From Liquorilactobacillus mali (GTDB lineage Bacteria; Bacillota; Bacilli; Lactobacillales; Lactobacillaceae), in NCBI RefSeq assembly GCF_001437155.1, contig NZ_JQAR01000020.1, positions 1 through 43,746 of the forward strand: a DNA stretch of 43,746 nt. Direction: 5' to 3'. Each line of letters begins with the position of its first letter. Position 1 is the stretch's first letter. A program made the position numbers and the translations under genes. This document shows, piece after piece, positions 17,547 to 27,019 of this stretch. The notes under the pieces are model-generated. The model saw nothing but the letters and a program-made list of their open reading frames with translations, was not told the origin of the DNA and searched no databases.

Positions 17547-19655
17547 CTACGCTTTGACATACCCATAAGCGATGTATTTACCATCAACTTGTTTCAAATA
17601 AACACCTTGTATTTCTGGATCAAAGCCTGGAAACTTAGTCATTGCGCCCAATAACGTCTGGAAATAGTCAATATCATCTTGTTCCCAATTTTCTCCGGGG
17701 GCAACAACAAATACACCTGGTGGATAAGGCAAAGCACCTTCAAGCGCCATTTTATTTTTAATTTGTGACAATTCGACTAGCTTTCCCTTATTACGTATGA
17801 ATTCTAAGTCTGCTTCACTAGGAAGTTCTTCATACGATTGAAAAGAATGTTTAGCAAATAATTTCTTTTGTAATATAAAAGTCTGATGGTTCCTGTAATA
17901 ATCATGCATCTCTTTGCACAACTGTTTCAGGGTGTAGCCATTGTATCTCCCATGGCTTTTTTCAACTATCTTGGGCAACACATCAACTAACGGTGCATTT
18001 TCCTCATACTTTTTCTCAAATTCAAGAAGCTTTTCCAACAACCGCTCTAACTCATACTCTCCGTCTCCGGGCGTCAGTAAAAAGAGTAATGAATTCAAAT
18101 CTGCTTTGGCTGACATCACACGTTGTTCTGTCAGGAACGCATTGACGATCATTGCAGGTATCCCTGTTTGCTCGTAAACACCATGTTCAACATCCACTCC
18201 GGGTGTTTTAATTATCAACTTGAATGGATCTTGCATGACCTGTCCATCTTTTACCTGAGCAAAGCCATGCCATAGATCATCAGAGTTAAGCATCCAAGCA
18301 TTTTTATCAGTGGCAAGATGCTCTGTTGCAACCTCGCTCCAATTCACAGTGGCAATCTTTTTAGGGACAAATGGAACAAACAGTTTTGAACTATCCAATA
18401 GTCGTTTACGCCATTTGATTCCTCGTATCAAAGTTTTACTCCATTCTTTTACAGCAAAGTTTCTTTCTGCCATATAAGCATTAACAGCAAGGGACGCATA
18501 GATAGGATACGAGTAGCTCGTAGTTACATATTTTAAATATGTATGGTTAAAATGTTTGTGATCTATATACCGCTCTTGCCCTTTTATATGACTGTCTTTC
18601 TTCAATATTTGCGATGATTGGGCGACTCCAGCCTGTTGCTTATGAACTGATTGTGTCACTAAGATACCAGGATCTTCCTGACCAAGATTACTTGTAAATA
18701 CAGAGAGAGATTCCATTAATGGGACAAATTGCTCATATCCACCCCATGCGCAATCAAATAAAATATAATCACATAAAGGTCCTATCTTTTTTATAATTCT
18801 ATGCGCATCATATATTATTCCATCATAAGTTTCTAACTGTATAACCGCCATCCTGAACGGACGTCTCTTCCTTGCTTTAGCAGGAGCAACTTTGCTAATT
18901 TCTTCTCTTAATTTCTCCTCATTGAGATATTCCTCATCCAGTGGACCAATCGCCCCTAGACCATTACGATCTGTGGGAATGTATACAGGAACTGCCCCAG
19001 TCATAATTAGTGCACTATTGTAAAGCGACTTATGGTTGTTCCTATCAAATAAGACTAGATCACCGGCAGTAAGAGCAGCCAATGAACAAATTGTATTTGC
19101 GGTTGTCGTTCCATTTGTAACAAAGTAAACCTTATCAGCATTGTATGCTTTTGCAGCCTGTTTTTGAGCATCAAGTGGTGTCCCCGCATGAGTCAATGTA
19201 TCACCCAATTCTGTTACAGTATCGCTTACATCGGCCTGAAAAAAATTATCACCCATAAACTTTTTGAAGATTATTCCTGCAGGATGCAGTGAGTAGAATT
19301 TACCACCATGATGACCTGGTGTAGTAAAACTAACTGGTTTTTCCTTAGCATAACTCACTAAATCTTCGATAAACTTTGGAGTACTTTTTCTCTCGTACTC
19401 TTCTGCAATTGCTTCAATCTTCTCAATTTGCTGCATTTGCTTTTTATTTTCTATATCCACGTCAAAAATTGGTATTTTTAATCCGCTTTGAATCAGATTT
19501 TGTCTTACATCTTCTGGGATAGTCTCATCTTTTAACTTCACGATCTCTGCGATTTCAGCCATCTTTGTCTCGGAATTCAATGAAATTAAATTTCTAACAT
19601 TGCCGCCTAAAAAGAACATTGTTTTTTGTGTTGCAGCGATCTTCAAAAAGCCCAT
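17547..19655 (-). CDS. PLP-dependent ornithine/lysine decarboxylase, fold type I
   Basis: Decarboxylates a basic amino acid, most likely ornithine to putrescine, consuming a proton and aiding acid resistance. 702 residues. The N-terminal wing domain (about 1-90) is followed by PGHHGG (113-118), the PLP domain with the Schiff-base Lys339 in VTQSVHKQQAG, and the C-terminal domain ending in EGALPYPPGVFVVAPGE and FPGFDPEIQGVYLKQ. These C-terminal motifs closely recall the inducible ornithine decarboxylase of Lactobacillus 30a, which has a longer wing. The ribosome binding site (AAGAGA) is weak. No amino-acid/polyamine antiporter gene lies next to it, which is unusual for this system. Lysine is the main alternative substrate. 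Confidence 0.85.
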   Translation of the reverse strand: MGFLKIAATQKTMFFLGGNVRNLISLNSETKMAEIAEIVKLKDETIPEDVRQNLIQSGLKIPIFDVDIENKKQMQQIEKIEAIAEEYERKSTPKFIEDLVSYAKEKPVSFTTPGHHGGKFYSLHPAGIIFKKFMGDNFFQADVSDTVTELGDTLTHAGTPLDAQKQAAKAYNADKVYFVTNGTTTANTICSLAALTAGDLVLFDRNNHKSLYNSALIMTGAVPVYIPTDRNGLGAIGPLDEEYLNEEKLREEISKVAPAKARKRRPFRMAVIQLETYDGIIYDAHRIIKKIGPLCDYILFDCAWGGYEQFVPLMESLSVFTSNLGQEDPGILVTQSVHKQQAGVAQSSQILKKDSHIKGQERYIDHKHFNHTYLKYVTTSYSYPIYASLAVNAYMAERNFAVKEWSKTLIRGIKWRKRLLDSSKLFVPFVPKKIATVNWSEVATEHLATDKNAWMLNSDDLWHGFAQVKDGQVMQDPFKLIIKTPGVDVEHGVYEQTGIPAMIVNAFLTEQRVMSAKADLNSLLFLLTPGDGEYELERLLEKLLEFEKKYEENAPLVDVLPKIVEKSHGRYNGYTLKQLCKEMHDYYRNHQTFILQKKLFAKHSFQSYEELPSEADLEFIRNKGKLVELSQIKNKMALEGALPYPPGVFVVAPGENWEQDDIDYFQTLLGAMTKFPGFDPEIQGVYLKQVDGKYIAYGYVKA

Positions 19656-19777
19656 TTTTTCGTCTCTTTCTTATTTTAATTTACTTTAATTCAACTACAT
19701 AACCGTAAAATAAACAAGTTCAAAATTAATGTAATCCCACAAAGAACCTTAATTTTTATGTTTTAAAATTTATTGTT

Positions 19778-19807
19778 TTGCTAACTAACCGAAAATAAGT
19801 TTATAAT
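19778..19807 (+). promoter_or_regulatory. Promoter of the MFS transporter gene
   Basis: TTGCTA (19778-19783), 18-base spacer, TATAAT (19802-19807). Confidence 0.5.
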
Positions 19808-19842
19808 AAACTTACCTTTTAACAATTCAGGAGATGACATAT

Positions 19843-21066
19843 ATGCTTGCAAAACTAGAAAAATGGCAACGTAATCTGATTGTCTTATGGATTGGCTGCT
19901 TTATTGCAGGCATTGGTTTTAGCGAAATTGCACCCTTTCTCTCCCTTTATGTCGGTGAACTTGGCAACTTCAGCAAAGGACAGTTAACTATTTATAGTGG
20001 CTTAACTTATGCGATTACTTTTCTCGTCGTTGCAGTAGTCTCACCCATTTGGGGTCGTTTGGCAGATCGGCGTGGTCGTAAACTCATGTTACTTCGATCT
20101 TCTCTCGGAATGGCAATCATAATCGCCGCCTGTGGTTTCGTCCACAACATCTGGTCATTATTGATTTTGCGCTTTCTTCAGGGACTGTGTGCAGGCTATA
20201 TTCCTAACGCTTCTGCACTAATTGCAACCGAATCTCCGAAAGAAAAAAGTGGTTCTGTTTTAGGTATCCTGACTACAAGTTATGTCTCAGGTAACCTGAT
20301 TGGTCCTGTCCTAGGAGGATTTCTTGCCCAAGTATTTTCAATTAGAATTACCTTTGTACTGACTGGAATACTTTTATTGATCGTTTTCTTCTTAAGTTTA
20401 TTTTTTGTACATGAGAGCTTTATACCCGCTCCCAAGTCTAAAGAAAAAACAAAACATATTTCAACGCTTTCACAATTAAAAAATCCTAAAATAATTATTG
20501 TGCTTCTTTTTTCAACAATGATTATCCAAATGGGGAATAACTCAATCACACCAATCATTAGTCTATACGTCAAAGAGTTAATGCATAATGTCGGTCCAAT
20601 CACTGTTGTGGCTGGGATAATTGCCGCTTTGCCTGGATTATCAACACTGATTGCTGCACCAAAGCTCGGTGAACTGGGTGATCGTAAAGGAAATCGCAAA
20701 ATTCTTGTATTTGGTTTTTTGTTTGCCATTATTATGTACTTTCCCCAAGGATTAGTAACAAGTGTTTGGATGCTTGGTGTATTACGCTTCATGATCGGTA
20801 TCTCAGATGGCGCACTTTTTCCAACAATTCAGACCATCCTATCAAAAGAATCACCTTCAAAGTTAACTGGGACTGTATTTAGCTGGAATCAATCTTTTCA
20901 AGCCCTTGGCAGTATGTTTGGTTCTCTCATCGGAGGAATTATTCCAAACTTTTTTGACTATAATGGTGTGTTCATTTTTACTGCCTTATCCTTATTAATA
21001 AACTTTCTTGTTGTTATTATTTTTTTACCTGAGCTTAGGCTCTCTTATAACAAGAATAAAAAATAA
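19843..21066 (+). CDS. MFS multidrug efflux transporter, MdtG/TetA-like
   Basis: 407 residues, 12 predicted membrane helices. Motif A, GRLADRRGRKLMLL, sits in the loop after helix 2, and a second copy, GELGDRKGNRK, is in the C-terminal half, as in drug:proton antiporters of the DHA1 family. The ATG at 19843 is preferred over 19834 because AGGAG abuts the latter with no spacer. It is divergent from the decarboxylase gene but looks like a drug exporter rather than the missing amine antiporter. A bidirectional terminator follows. The substrate is unknown. Confidence 0.85.
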   Translation: MLAKLEKWQRNLIVLWIGCFIAGIGFSEIAPFLSLYVGELGNFSKGQLTIYSGLTYAITFLVVAVVSPIWGRLADRRGRKLMLLRSSLGMAIIIAACGFVHNIWSLLILRFLQGLCAGYIPNASALIATESPKEKSGSVLGILTTSYVSGNLIGPVLGGFLAQVFSIRITFVLTGILLLIVFFLSLFFVHESFIPAPKSKEKTKHISTLSQLKNPKIIIVLLFSTMIIQMGNNSITPIISLYVKELMHNVGPITVVAGIIAALPGLSTLIAAPKLGELGDRKGNRKILVFGFLFAIIMYFPQGLVTSVWMLGVLRFMIGISDGALFPTIQTILSKESPSKLTGTVFSWNQSFQALGSMFGSLIGGIIPNFFDYNGVFIFTALSLLINFLVVIIFLPELRLSYNKNKK

Positions 21067-21076
21067 CAAAAAAAGG

Positions 21077-21106
21077 TAGTTCGGCAATGTTACCGAACTA
21101 TTTTTT
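21077..21106. terminator. Bidirectional terminator between the MFS gene and larD
   Basis: Stem TAGTTCGG (21077-21084) / CCGAACTA (21093-21100) with T6 on the plus strand and A-rich flank giving T's on the minus strand. Confidence 0.85.
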
Positions 21107-21107
21107 G

Positions 21108-21830
21108 TTAATTAAAAATACCTTGATATAAAGTTGTAGCTACAATTGCTCCTACAATTGGTGCTATTACAGGTACCCAACTGTAAGAAAATTGTGAACT
21201 TCCTTTAAATCTAAATGGCCATATAGCATGTAAAAGCCTTGGGCCCAGATCTCTAGCAGGATTTAGTGCAGGGCCTGTTGGACCACCGAAGGAAACAACA
21301 AGACACATTACTAAGAATCCTAGTCCGATGAAATCTGCACGAGAATCGACCTTATCGGCCGTAATGCATAATGCACCAAATACTAACATAAACGTACCGA
21401 TGAATTCATTGATAAATCCATTGAGTTTACTATTTGCAGCATCAATTGTCGAGAAAGTTCCCAGAATTGATTCTGGATTTTCAGTCTCATCGTAGTAAGG
21501 ACTATAAGCCAGAATAATCAACAATTGCCCAAAAATTGCTCCTAACATTTGTGCAACAATATATGGCACAACTTCATGCCAAGGAAAACTCCCTACAACT
21601 GCTAAACCAATCGTCATTGCTGGATTAATTTGTGCTCCTGAAACGGTAGCAAACATTAGCGCTGGAATCATAACACCAATTCCGTAACCAAAACCAATTA
21701 AGACCCAACCACCATGAAAGCCTTTTGTCCCTTTTAGTTCAACGTTAGCTACCGAACCGTTGCCTAAAGCAACCATGATAGCTGTTCCCAAAAATTCTGC
21801 TATACAGCGTATAAATAAAGAATAATGCAT
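21108..21830 (-). CDS. larD: Aquaglyceroporin family channel, lactate/glycerol facilitator LarD
   Basis: 240 residues, six membrane helices with the two aquaporin NPA boxes: GAQINPAMT (about 66-74) and GPALNPARDLGPRL (about 186-199). The Asp after the second NPAR is typical of glyceroporins. In Lactobacillus plantarum the lar operon includes LarD, a lactic-acid channel. Here it is the last gene of the operon, 6 bases after larE, with the Shine-Dalgarno GGGG in the larE stop region. No other glpF is in the window, so it may also carry glycerol for GlpK. Confidence 0.92.
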   Translation of the reverse strand: MHYSLFIRCIAEFLGTAIMVALGNGSVANVELKGTKGFHGGWVLIGFGYGIGVMIPALMFATVSGAQINPAMTIGLAVVGSFPWHEVVPYIVAQMLGAIFGQLLIILAYSPYYDETENPESILGTFSTIDAANSKLNGFINEFIGTFMLVFGALCITADKVDSRADFIGLGFLVMCLVVSFGGPTGPALNPARDLGPRLLHAIWPFRFKGSSQFSYSWVPVIAPIVGAIVATTLYQGIFN

Positions 21831-21836
21831 CGAATT

Positions 21837-22673
21837 CTACCCCACTAAAATATTTAATTTTTCTTCTTCTGAAAGTTCTTGGTTCATACGTCCACTGACA
21901 AATCCTTGCAAATCGACCGTAACATATTTATAGCCGATTTTATTAAGTTTCTCAGTTATGGCTGTCTTCTTAGCAACTAAATTCACAATTTCTTTTTCAG
22001 GTACTTCAATTCTTGCCATATCTTCGTGAACTCTAACTCTAACAGTCATAAATCCTTGCTCTCTTAAATATTTTTCGGCAGCTAAAACACGACGTAATTT
22101 TTCACTCGTTAGTTCAGTATTATATGGGAAACGTGATGAGACAGAACATGAAGGAATTTTGTTCCAATTCTTTAATCCCATTTTTTGTGAAAGCTGACGA
22201 ACTTCATTTTTATATATATCAGCTTGTTGCAAAACAGAAACAGCCCCTGCTTCATCTCTTGCACGAAGTCCTGGACGAAAATCAGCTGCATCATCCATAA
22301 TCATTCCATCCAACACTACATCTGTATCAAATTTTTCAGCAATTTCCATTAACTTGGCATAAAAGATTTTTTTCATGTAGTACCATGAATTTGGCTTATT
22401 GTTTCTTACATGCTCATCTGCCAAATAGTCTAATTGCACACCTTTTACTTGTGCACCTAATTCTCCTGCCAACTTAATTGCCTTTTCATATTCTTCGTCT
22501 GAAAAAAGCTCAGAATTTGCTACTACTGCTAAGACATTCTCTTTACCAAGTGCATTGATTGCTTCTTTCAATACAAGAGTCGAATCAATTCCGCCTGAAA
22601 ATCCAATCACAACTCGTTTGTAACTTGCCAAAATAGATTGTAATTTCTTTTCTTTTTCTGTTAATGTACTCAT
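21837..22673 (-). CDS. larE: Pyridinium-3,5-bisthiocarboxylic acid mononucleotide synthase LarE
   Basis: Sulfur transferase that converts the dicarboxylate precursor to the dithiocarboxylate of the nickel-pincer cofactor. 278 residues. The ATP-binding PP-loop SGGIDST spans 26-32. Cys176, in KIPSCSVSSRFPY, falls at exactly the position of the sacrificial cysteine of L. plantarum LarE; the extra cysteines of cluster-using LarE types are absent there, so this is the sacrificial-sulfur form. AAGGAG precedes the start, and 22 bases separate it from larC. Confidence 0.96.
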   Translation of the reverse strand: MSTLTEKEKKLQSILASYKRVVIGFSGGIDSTLVLKEAINALGKENVLAVVANSELFSDEEYEKAIKLAGELGAQVKGVQLDYLADEHVRNNKPNSWYYMKKIFYAKLMEIAEKFDTDVVLDGMIMDDAADFRPGLRARDEAGAVSVLQQADIYKNEVRQLSQKMGLKNWNKIPSCSVSSRFPYNTELTSEKLRRVLAAEKYLREQGFMTVRVRVHEDMARIEVPEKEIVNLVAKKTAITEKLNKIGYKYVTVDLQGFVSGRMNQELSEEEKLNILVG

Positions 22674-22695
22674 TTTAAAAAACTCCTTTTATGAT

Positions 22696-23925
22696 TTAAT
22701 TATTTTGTACAAACTCCATAATCCTATTTCTTAACTCTCTTACTGCCACTTTATTTTTTCTCGCTAAATCTACTAGTTCATCATGCTCCAGCGAGATTTT
22801 TGAAAAACCGTCATAGGATAAATATTTAACGTGAATATCACCGAATCTCGTCTTTACAGATTTAACACTACGCTGCATTATTTTTCTACTCATCAGTTGT
22901 TGTCTAACACCGATCGACGGCGTTTTTTCAAATAACATTTTCACCAACTCTTCACTCTTTGTCGGTGCTGCCAGCAAACAAAGCTTGTACGCTGGGCGTC
23001 CCTTCTTCATAATAATTGGTTCCGTCCATGCGTCTTTGACTCCTTCTTCGAGAAGTATCTGTGTTGCGTCAGATAACTCTTCGCCAGTAACGTCATCTAA
23101 ATTGGTTTCTATCAACATTATTTGATCTTGCTCTTGTGTAACTCTTTGATTGCTCAACAAGGAATTACAAAGACATCCTCTTAACGCGTTCAAACTACCT
23201 GTTTCTCGTGTTCCAAAACCATATCCTACTTGTTCAACCACCAAGTTATCTGGAATTCCACCAAATGTATCCGTTACAAGCTTTATAATTCCAAAGCCTG
23301 TCGGGGTCACCAATTCCGTGAGCACATCTTCTCTTTGTCTAAAAGGTACTTCGCTATTTATTCTCATCTGCATTACTGCGGGAACAGGTACAGGCATTAC
23401 CCCATGTGCTACCTTGATTGTTCCAGTTCCATCCACGAGTGTTCCACAAATAACCTTATCTATCTTCAACAACTCTAAACCAATAAAGAATCCTACTACA
23501 TCAACAATTGAATCTATTGCTCCAACTTCATGGAAATGAATCTCATCAATTTTCTTGCCGTGTACCTGTGCCTCAGCCTTAGCAATTTCTTCAAAAACGG
23601 CACAAGCTGATTTTTTTACACTTTCACTCAGTGAAGAATCATTAATAATACTCTCAATCGTAGCTAAGTTTCTTCCATGATGATGAACTTTTTCAGCACC
23701 TTCATCAGTATGATGTCCTTTAAATTCTGCGCTCAATGTAACTTCAAATGAGTGCCCCTTGATCGCTGATTTAGCCGTTTTTGTCAAGGTTAATTCGTAT
23801 CCGGTTACTTCTAATTTTGCCAATTCTTTCTTAAAATCTTCGAAGTTCAGCCCCAGATCAAATAGCGTACCCAACAGCATATTTCCACTTACTCCTGAAA
23901 AGGGATCAAGATATAAACTTTTCAT
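22696..23925 (-). CDS. larC: Nickel insertion protein LarC, single open frame
   Basis: CTP-dependent cyclometallase that inserts nickel into the pincer nucleotide. 409 residues, N-terminal [15 protein letters not shown] motif, a His-rich stretch near residues 68-86 ([15 protein letters not shown]) likely to handle nickel, and [18 protein letters not shown] (about 128-145). In L. plantarum the gene is split as larC1/larC2 and read through by ribosomal frameshifting. Here one uninterrupted frame covers both parts. Start overlaps the larB stop (ATGA). Confidence 0.95.
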   Translation of the reverse strand: MKSLYLDPFSGVSGNMLLGTLFDLGLNFEDFKKELAKLEVTGYELTLTKTAKSAIKGHSFEVTLSAEFKGHHTDEGAEKVHHHGRNLATIESIINDSSLSESVKKSACAVFEEIAKAEAQVHGKKIDEIHFHEVGAIDSIVDVVGFFIGLELLKIDKVICGTLVDGTGTIKVAHGVMPVPVPAVMQMRINSEVPFRQREDVLTELVTPTGFGIIKLVTDTFGGIPDNLVVEQVGYGFGTRETGSLNALRGCLCNSLLSNQRVTQEQDQIMLIETNLDDVTGEELSDATQILLEEGVKDAWTEPIIMKKGRPAYKLCLLAAPTKSEELVKMLFEKTPSIGVRQQLMSRKIMQRSVKSVKTRFGDIHVKYLSYDGFSKISLEHDELVDLARKNKVAVRELRNRIMEFVQNN

Positions 23926-24683
23926 TTTGCCGCCTCCGCTAAATGATTTATTTTACTTGCAGAATAACCAGCCCCAAAACCATTATCAATATTCACCACT
24001 GTAATGCCAGTTGCACAGCTATTTAACATTGTTAGTAATGCTGCCATTCCATTGAATGACGTCCCATAGCCAACACTAGTTGGAACTGCGATCACTGGAG
24101 AACTTACTAGTCCGCCTACAACAGAAGCTAGTGCCCCTTCCATTCCCGCAATCACGATAACTACCTGTGCAGCTCTAATCTCATCTATCCGTGCAAACAG
24201 TCTATGAATTCCAGCAACCCCGACATCATAGATTCTTACAACGCTATTGCCAAAAGCCTCCGCCGTAACTGCAGCTTCTTCAGCAATCTTCAAATCGGAA
24301 GTCCCAGCCGTAACAACAGCAATCTTACCGATTGTCTTAGCTACCGGATTTCTTTCCCACAATAGCATTTCAGAAACATTGTCGTAGTGCAGTTGTGGTA
24401 AGCTTTCTCTAACTTCTTTTGCTTTTTGGGGATTGACTCTTGTCACCAAAATGTTATTTTGTTGCTCTAACATTGCTTCAACAATTCCAATTATCTGCTC
24501 AGCCGTTTTACCCTCGCCATAGATGATTTCCGGAACACCGGTCCTTTTATTTCTTTCCGTATCAATCTTAGCGAATCCCAAATCGGTAAACCCAGAGTTA
24601 TTAATAATCTCAGTCGCATCTTCCACACTTATTTGTTTTTCAGAAACAAGCTGAAATATTTGTCTTACCTTTTCCGCTTCCAT
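23922..24683 (-). CDS. larB: Pyridinium-3,5-biscarboxylic acid mononucleotide synthase LarB
   Basis: First step of nickel-pincer cofactor synthesis: carboxylates nicotinic acid adenine dinucleotide and releases AMP. 253 residues. The C-terminal PurE-like domain contains VVTAGTSDL (123-131), [15 protein letters not shown] and [13 protein letters not shown]. Cys223 in [15 protein letters not shown] corresponds to the catalytic cysteine of L. plantarum LarB (Cys221). One base separates it from larA, and its stop overlaps the larC start, so translation is coupled. Confidence 0.96.
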   Translation of the reverse strand: MEAEKVRQIFQLVSEKQISVEDATEIINNSGFTDLGFAKIDTERNKRTGVPEIIYGEGKTAEQIIGIVEAMLEQQNNILVTRVNPQKAKEVRESLPQLHYDNVSEMLLWERNPVAKTIGKIAVVTAGTSDLKIAEEAAVTAEAFGNSVVRIYDVGVAGIHRLFARIDEIRAAQVVIVIAGMEGALASVVGGLVSSPVIAVPTSVGYGTSFNGMAALLTMLNSCATGITVVNIDNGFGAGYSASKINHLAEAAK

Positions 24684-24684
24684 A

Positions 24685-25968
24685 CTATTTCTTACCTTTT
24701 ACAATTACTCCAAGTCCATCAGGAATAACAACAACTTTTGCTTTTTCGCCTTCGCGTTCGTAAGCTCTTTTCATTGCTTCATCCAGTGAAGTTGCAAGTT
24801 CCATATGCATATTGGTAATTAACTCTGGATCAACAAGATCTGATACAAAAATAACATGATGATTTACTAAAATACGTGCCAGGATCTGTGATGTCCATTG
24901 ATCTGGAACTGTCTCAAGTCGCGGTGTATTAATAGCTTTATCAAGAAACTCCTTAGGATCAGCAACATCAGCGATATTGTGATAGAAGCCTTCACCACCG
25001 TGTCCATCTCTGCAGCCCGCAACCATAATAATTGTTCCACCAATCTTATTAGTTGCTTCGGCTGCGGTCATGCCTTTGACTGCCTGATATATATTTTGGT
25101 CTAAAGGATAACCACCATTTGTCGAAATAGTAATGTCAGATTCAATTGCGTCAACCTCTGATAATGATTCCACAAACTCTGTTCCTTTTTTGTGTGCCTT
25201 TTCTAGGTCGCCTGCGAATGAACCAATAATCTTTTTATCTTCATCAAGCACAACATTTAAGATAAATGCTAATTTTACTGTTTTAGCAGCATAAACCATG
25301 TCTTCATGAATTAGATTATGATTTAAGTTTCCAGTTCTTGAATGTTTATCGTTGATAAATTCACCTGAATGATTTGCCATAATTGTTTTATATGATGAAA
25401 TACCAGGCAAAACGGCTTTTCTTCCGCCAGAGAAACCAGCAAAAAAGTGTGACTCAATAAAACCTTCTGAAATTAATAAATCCGCCTCTGTTGCGACTTT
25501 ATTAATGATGAGATCCCCACCTGAAGGCAACTTGCCAACCTTAACCATGTCTTCATCACGTTCAGAAAAATGCATCACAATTTCTTCATTATCAACAATT
25601 TCCTTGCCATATTTGTTGATTAATTCTTCCGTTGTTGAAGGCCTATGGAATCCAGTTGCGACTAAAATTCTAATCCTTGCGTCTGGAGCGGCTGAACGAA
25701 TTCTACGCAATAGAATTGGCGTAATTATTTTTGAAGGAACTGGACGTGTATGGTCAGAAGAAATAATTACAATATTCTTTTTGCCTTTTGCCAATTCTTC
25801 TAATTTTGGAGAAGCTGTTGGATTATCCAGCGATCGTTCCACCAACTCTTTTTCTGAATATTTTGCATGATATGTGGCTGCCTCGGAAACTAAGGATCCT
25901 GCAAAATTTTGTTCATCTATTTTTGCAGTAACCGTTCCACGATCATAAGGAAGCTTTATCTCAACCAT
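24685..25968 (-). CDS. larA: Nickel-dependent lactate racemase LarA
   Basis: Interconverts L- and D-lactate by hydride transfer to the nickel-pincer nucleotide, which is bound covalently to a lysine. 427 residues. Counting gives His108, His174, Lys184 and His200 at the same numbers as the catalytic and cofactor-binding residues of L. plantarum LarA, in the motifs [25 protein letters not shown] and MANHS. D-lactate may be needed for D-lactate-ended peptidoglycan. First gene of larABCED. Its ribosome binding site (AAGAAGATGAAG) is weak. The upstream gap holds candidate LarR operators. Confidence 0.97.
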   Translation of the reverse strand: MVEIKLPYDRGTVTAKIDEQNFAGSLVSEAATYHAKYSEKELVERSLDNPTASPKLEELAKGKKNIVIISSDHTRPVPSKIITPILLRRIRSAAPDARIRILVATGFHRPSTTEELINKYGKEIVDNEEIVMHFSERDEDMVKVGKLPSGGDLIINKVATEADLLISEGFIESHFFAGFSGGRKAVLPGISSYKTIMANHSGEFINDKHSRTGNLNHNLIHEDMVYAAKTVKLAFILNVVLDEDKKIIGSFAGDLEKAHKKGTEFVESLSEVDAIESDITISTNGGYPLDQNIYQAVKGMTAAEATNKIGGTIIMVAGCRDGHGGEGFYHNIADVADPKEFLDKAINTPRLETVPDQWTSQILARILVNHHVIFVSDLVDPELITNMHMELATSLDEAMKRAYEREGEKAKVVVIPDGLGVIVKGKK

Positions 25969-26010
25969 CTAAACTTCATCTTCTTTCTTTTTTGTTCATA
26001 AATAATAGTA

Positions 26011-26039
26011 ACTGCTATGTTTATATCTTTTCTTGTCAA
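26011..26039 (-). promoter_or_regulatory. Likely promoter of the lar operon
   Basis: Minus strand TTGACA (26034-26039) with a 17-base spacer to a poor -10, AGCAGT (26011-26016). A strong -35 with a weak -10, next to upstream dyads, would suit an activator-dependent promoter. Confidence 0.4.
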
Positions 26040-26046
26040 TAAATAT

Positions 26047-26085
26047 TGTTTGAAAACATTATTCAAGTGTATGTTCTTTAAACAT
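26047..26085. promoter_or_regulatory. Candidate LarR operators: two related dyads
   Basis: Inverted repeats TGTTT-GA-AAACA (26047-26058) and ATGTT-N5-AACAT (26071-26085) lie in the 199-base larA-larR gap, about 26 bases apart centre to centre. LarR in L. plantarum binds a palindromic Lar box upstream of larA; I have not matched these to the published box. Assignment is inference from position and symmetry. Confidence 0.45.
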
Positions 26086-26167
26086 TACCAATTGATAAGA
26101 TGATATGATAAAATTAGGAGTATTATCTAAATCAAGAAATAAGTTTTACATAATGAGAGGATAAACA

Positions 26168-26881
26168 ATGACTAATAAGATAACTAATAAAATGACTAAT
26201 AAAGATATAGACTACCTTGTGAAATTCTTAAAGGATAAACAAATTTCAACTATTACCAAGGATTATCACACTTATTTGACCTTTCATGGATTAAAGGCAG
26301 CAAGCGTATTCATACTTAAAGAAGGTATCATTAAGACTTCAGTAATTTTACAAGATGGCAGGGAATTTAATATTTCATATATTAACCAACCCGATGTAAT
26401 ATCCTTATTGCATGATGAGGCTTTGCAATATGATGAACAGCCCTTTAACGTGCGTATCGAATCACCCACTGCAACTTTTTATCAGATAAATCGTGTAAAA
26501 TTTTGGAAATATGTTAATAATAATTCGCAACTCCAAAACTATGTAAAACAATATTATCGTCATAGATTGTCAGAGAACTTTTCACGCTTGCAGCGACTGA
26601 CAATGAATGGCAAACTAGGTGCTTTGGCTAGCTTTCTAAGAGACTTAGTACTAAAATTTGGTCTCAAATTACCGAATAGTTCAAAAATATTAATTAATTT
26701 TGATGTTACCAACGAAGATATTGCTGGTTTTTGTGGCATTGCAACTTATGCAAGTGTTAGCAGAATGATGAAAAAACTTAAAGAGGAAGGCGTGATTGAA
26801 TTTACGAACAGTGGTGAATTCAGTAAACGTAGAATTGTTGTCCGCAACGTACAAAAATTGGATGATTATATTGCCTATTAA
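26168..26881 (+). CDS. larR: Crp/Fnr-family regulator of lactate racemisation, LarR
   Basis: 237 residues. The N-terminal cyclic-nucleotide-binding-like domain covers about 25-150, and the C-terminal winged helix-turn-helix about 165-230 (VTNEDIAGFCGIATYASVSRMMKKLKEEGVIEF). Divergent from larA, as larR is in L. plantarum, where it activates the lar operon on L-lactate. The L. plantarum larMNQO nickel-transport genes that follow larR are absent here; menaquinone genes follow instead. GAGAGGATAA precedes the ATG. Confidence 0.9.
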   Translation: MTNKITNKMTNKDIDYLVKFLKDKQISTITKDYHTYLTFHGLKAASVFILKEGIIKTSVILQDGREFNISYINQPDVISLLHDEALQYDEQPFNVRIESPTATFYQINRVKFWKYVNNNSQLQNYVKQYYRHRLSENFSRLQRLTMNGKLGALASFLRDLVLKFGLKLPNSSKILINFDVTNEDIAGFCGIATYASVSRMMKKLKEEGVIEFTNSGEFSKRRIVVRNVQKLDDYIAY

Positions 26882-26928
26882 ACAGACTTATTGAACTATA
26901 TATTTAGCACAACAGTGACCTTTTCTAA

Positions 26929-26949
26929 ACATAGTCTGACAAACTATGT
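26929..26949. repeat. Inverted repeat upstream of menF
   Basis: Perfect dyad ACATAGT (26929-26935) / ACTATGT (26943-26949) with a 7-base loop and no T-run, so an operator is more likely than a terminator. No regulator is identified. Confidence 0.4.
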
Positions 26950-27019
26950 GATAGAATTAATTGATTGAAATCATTCTGTAGAATCTTATCATCATCAAAA
27001 TATTGTAAGGACTGTTTTT

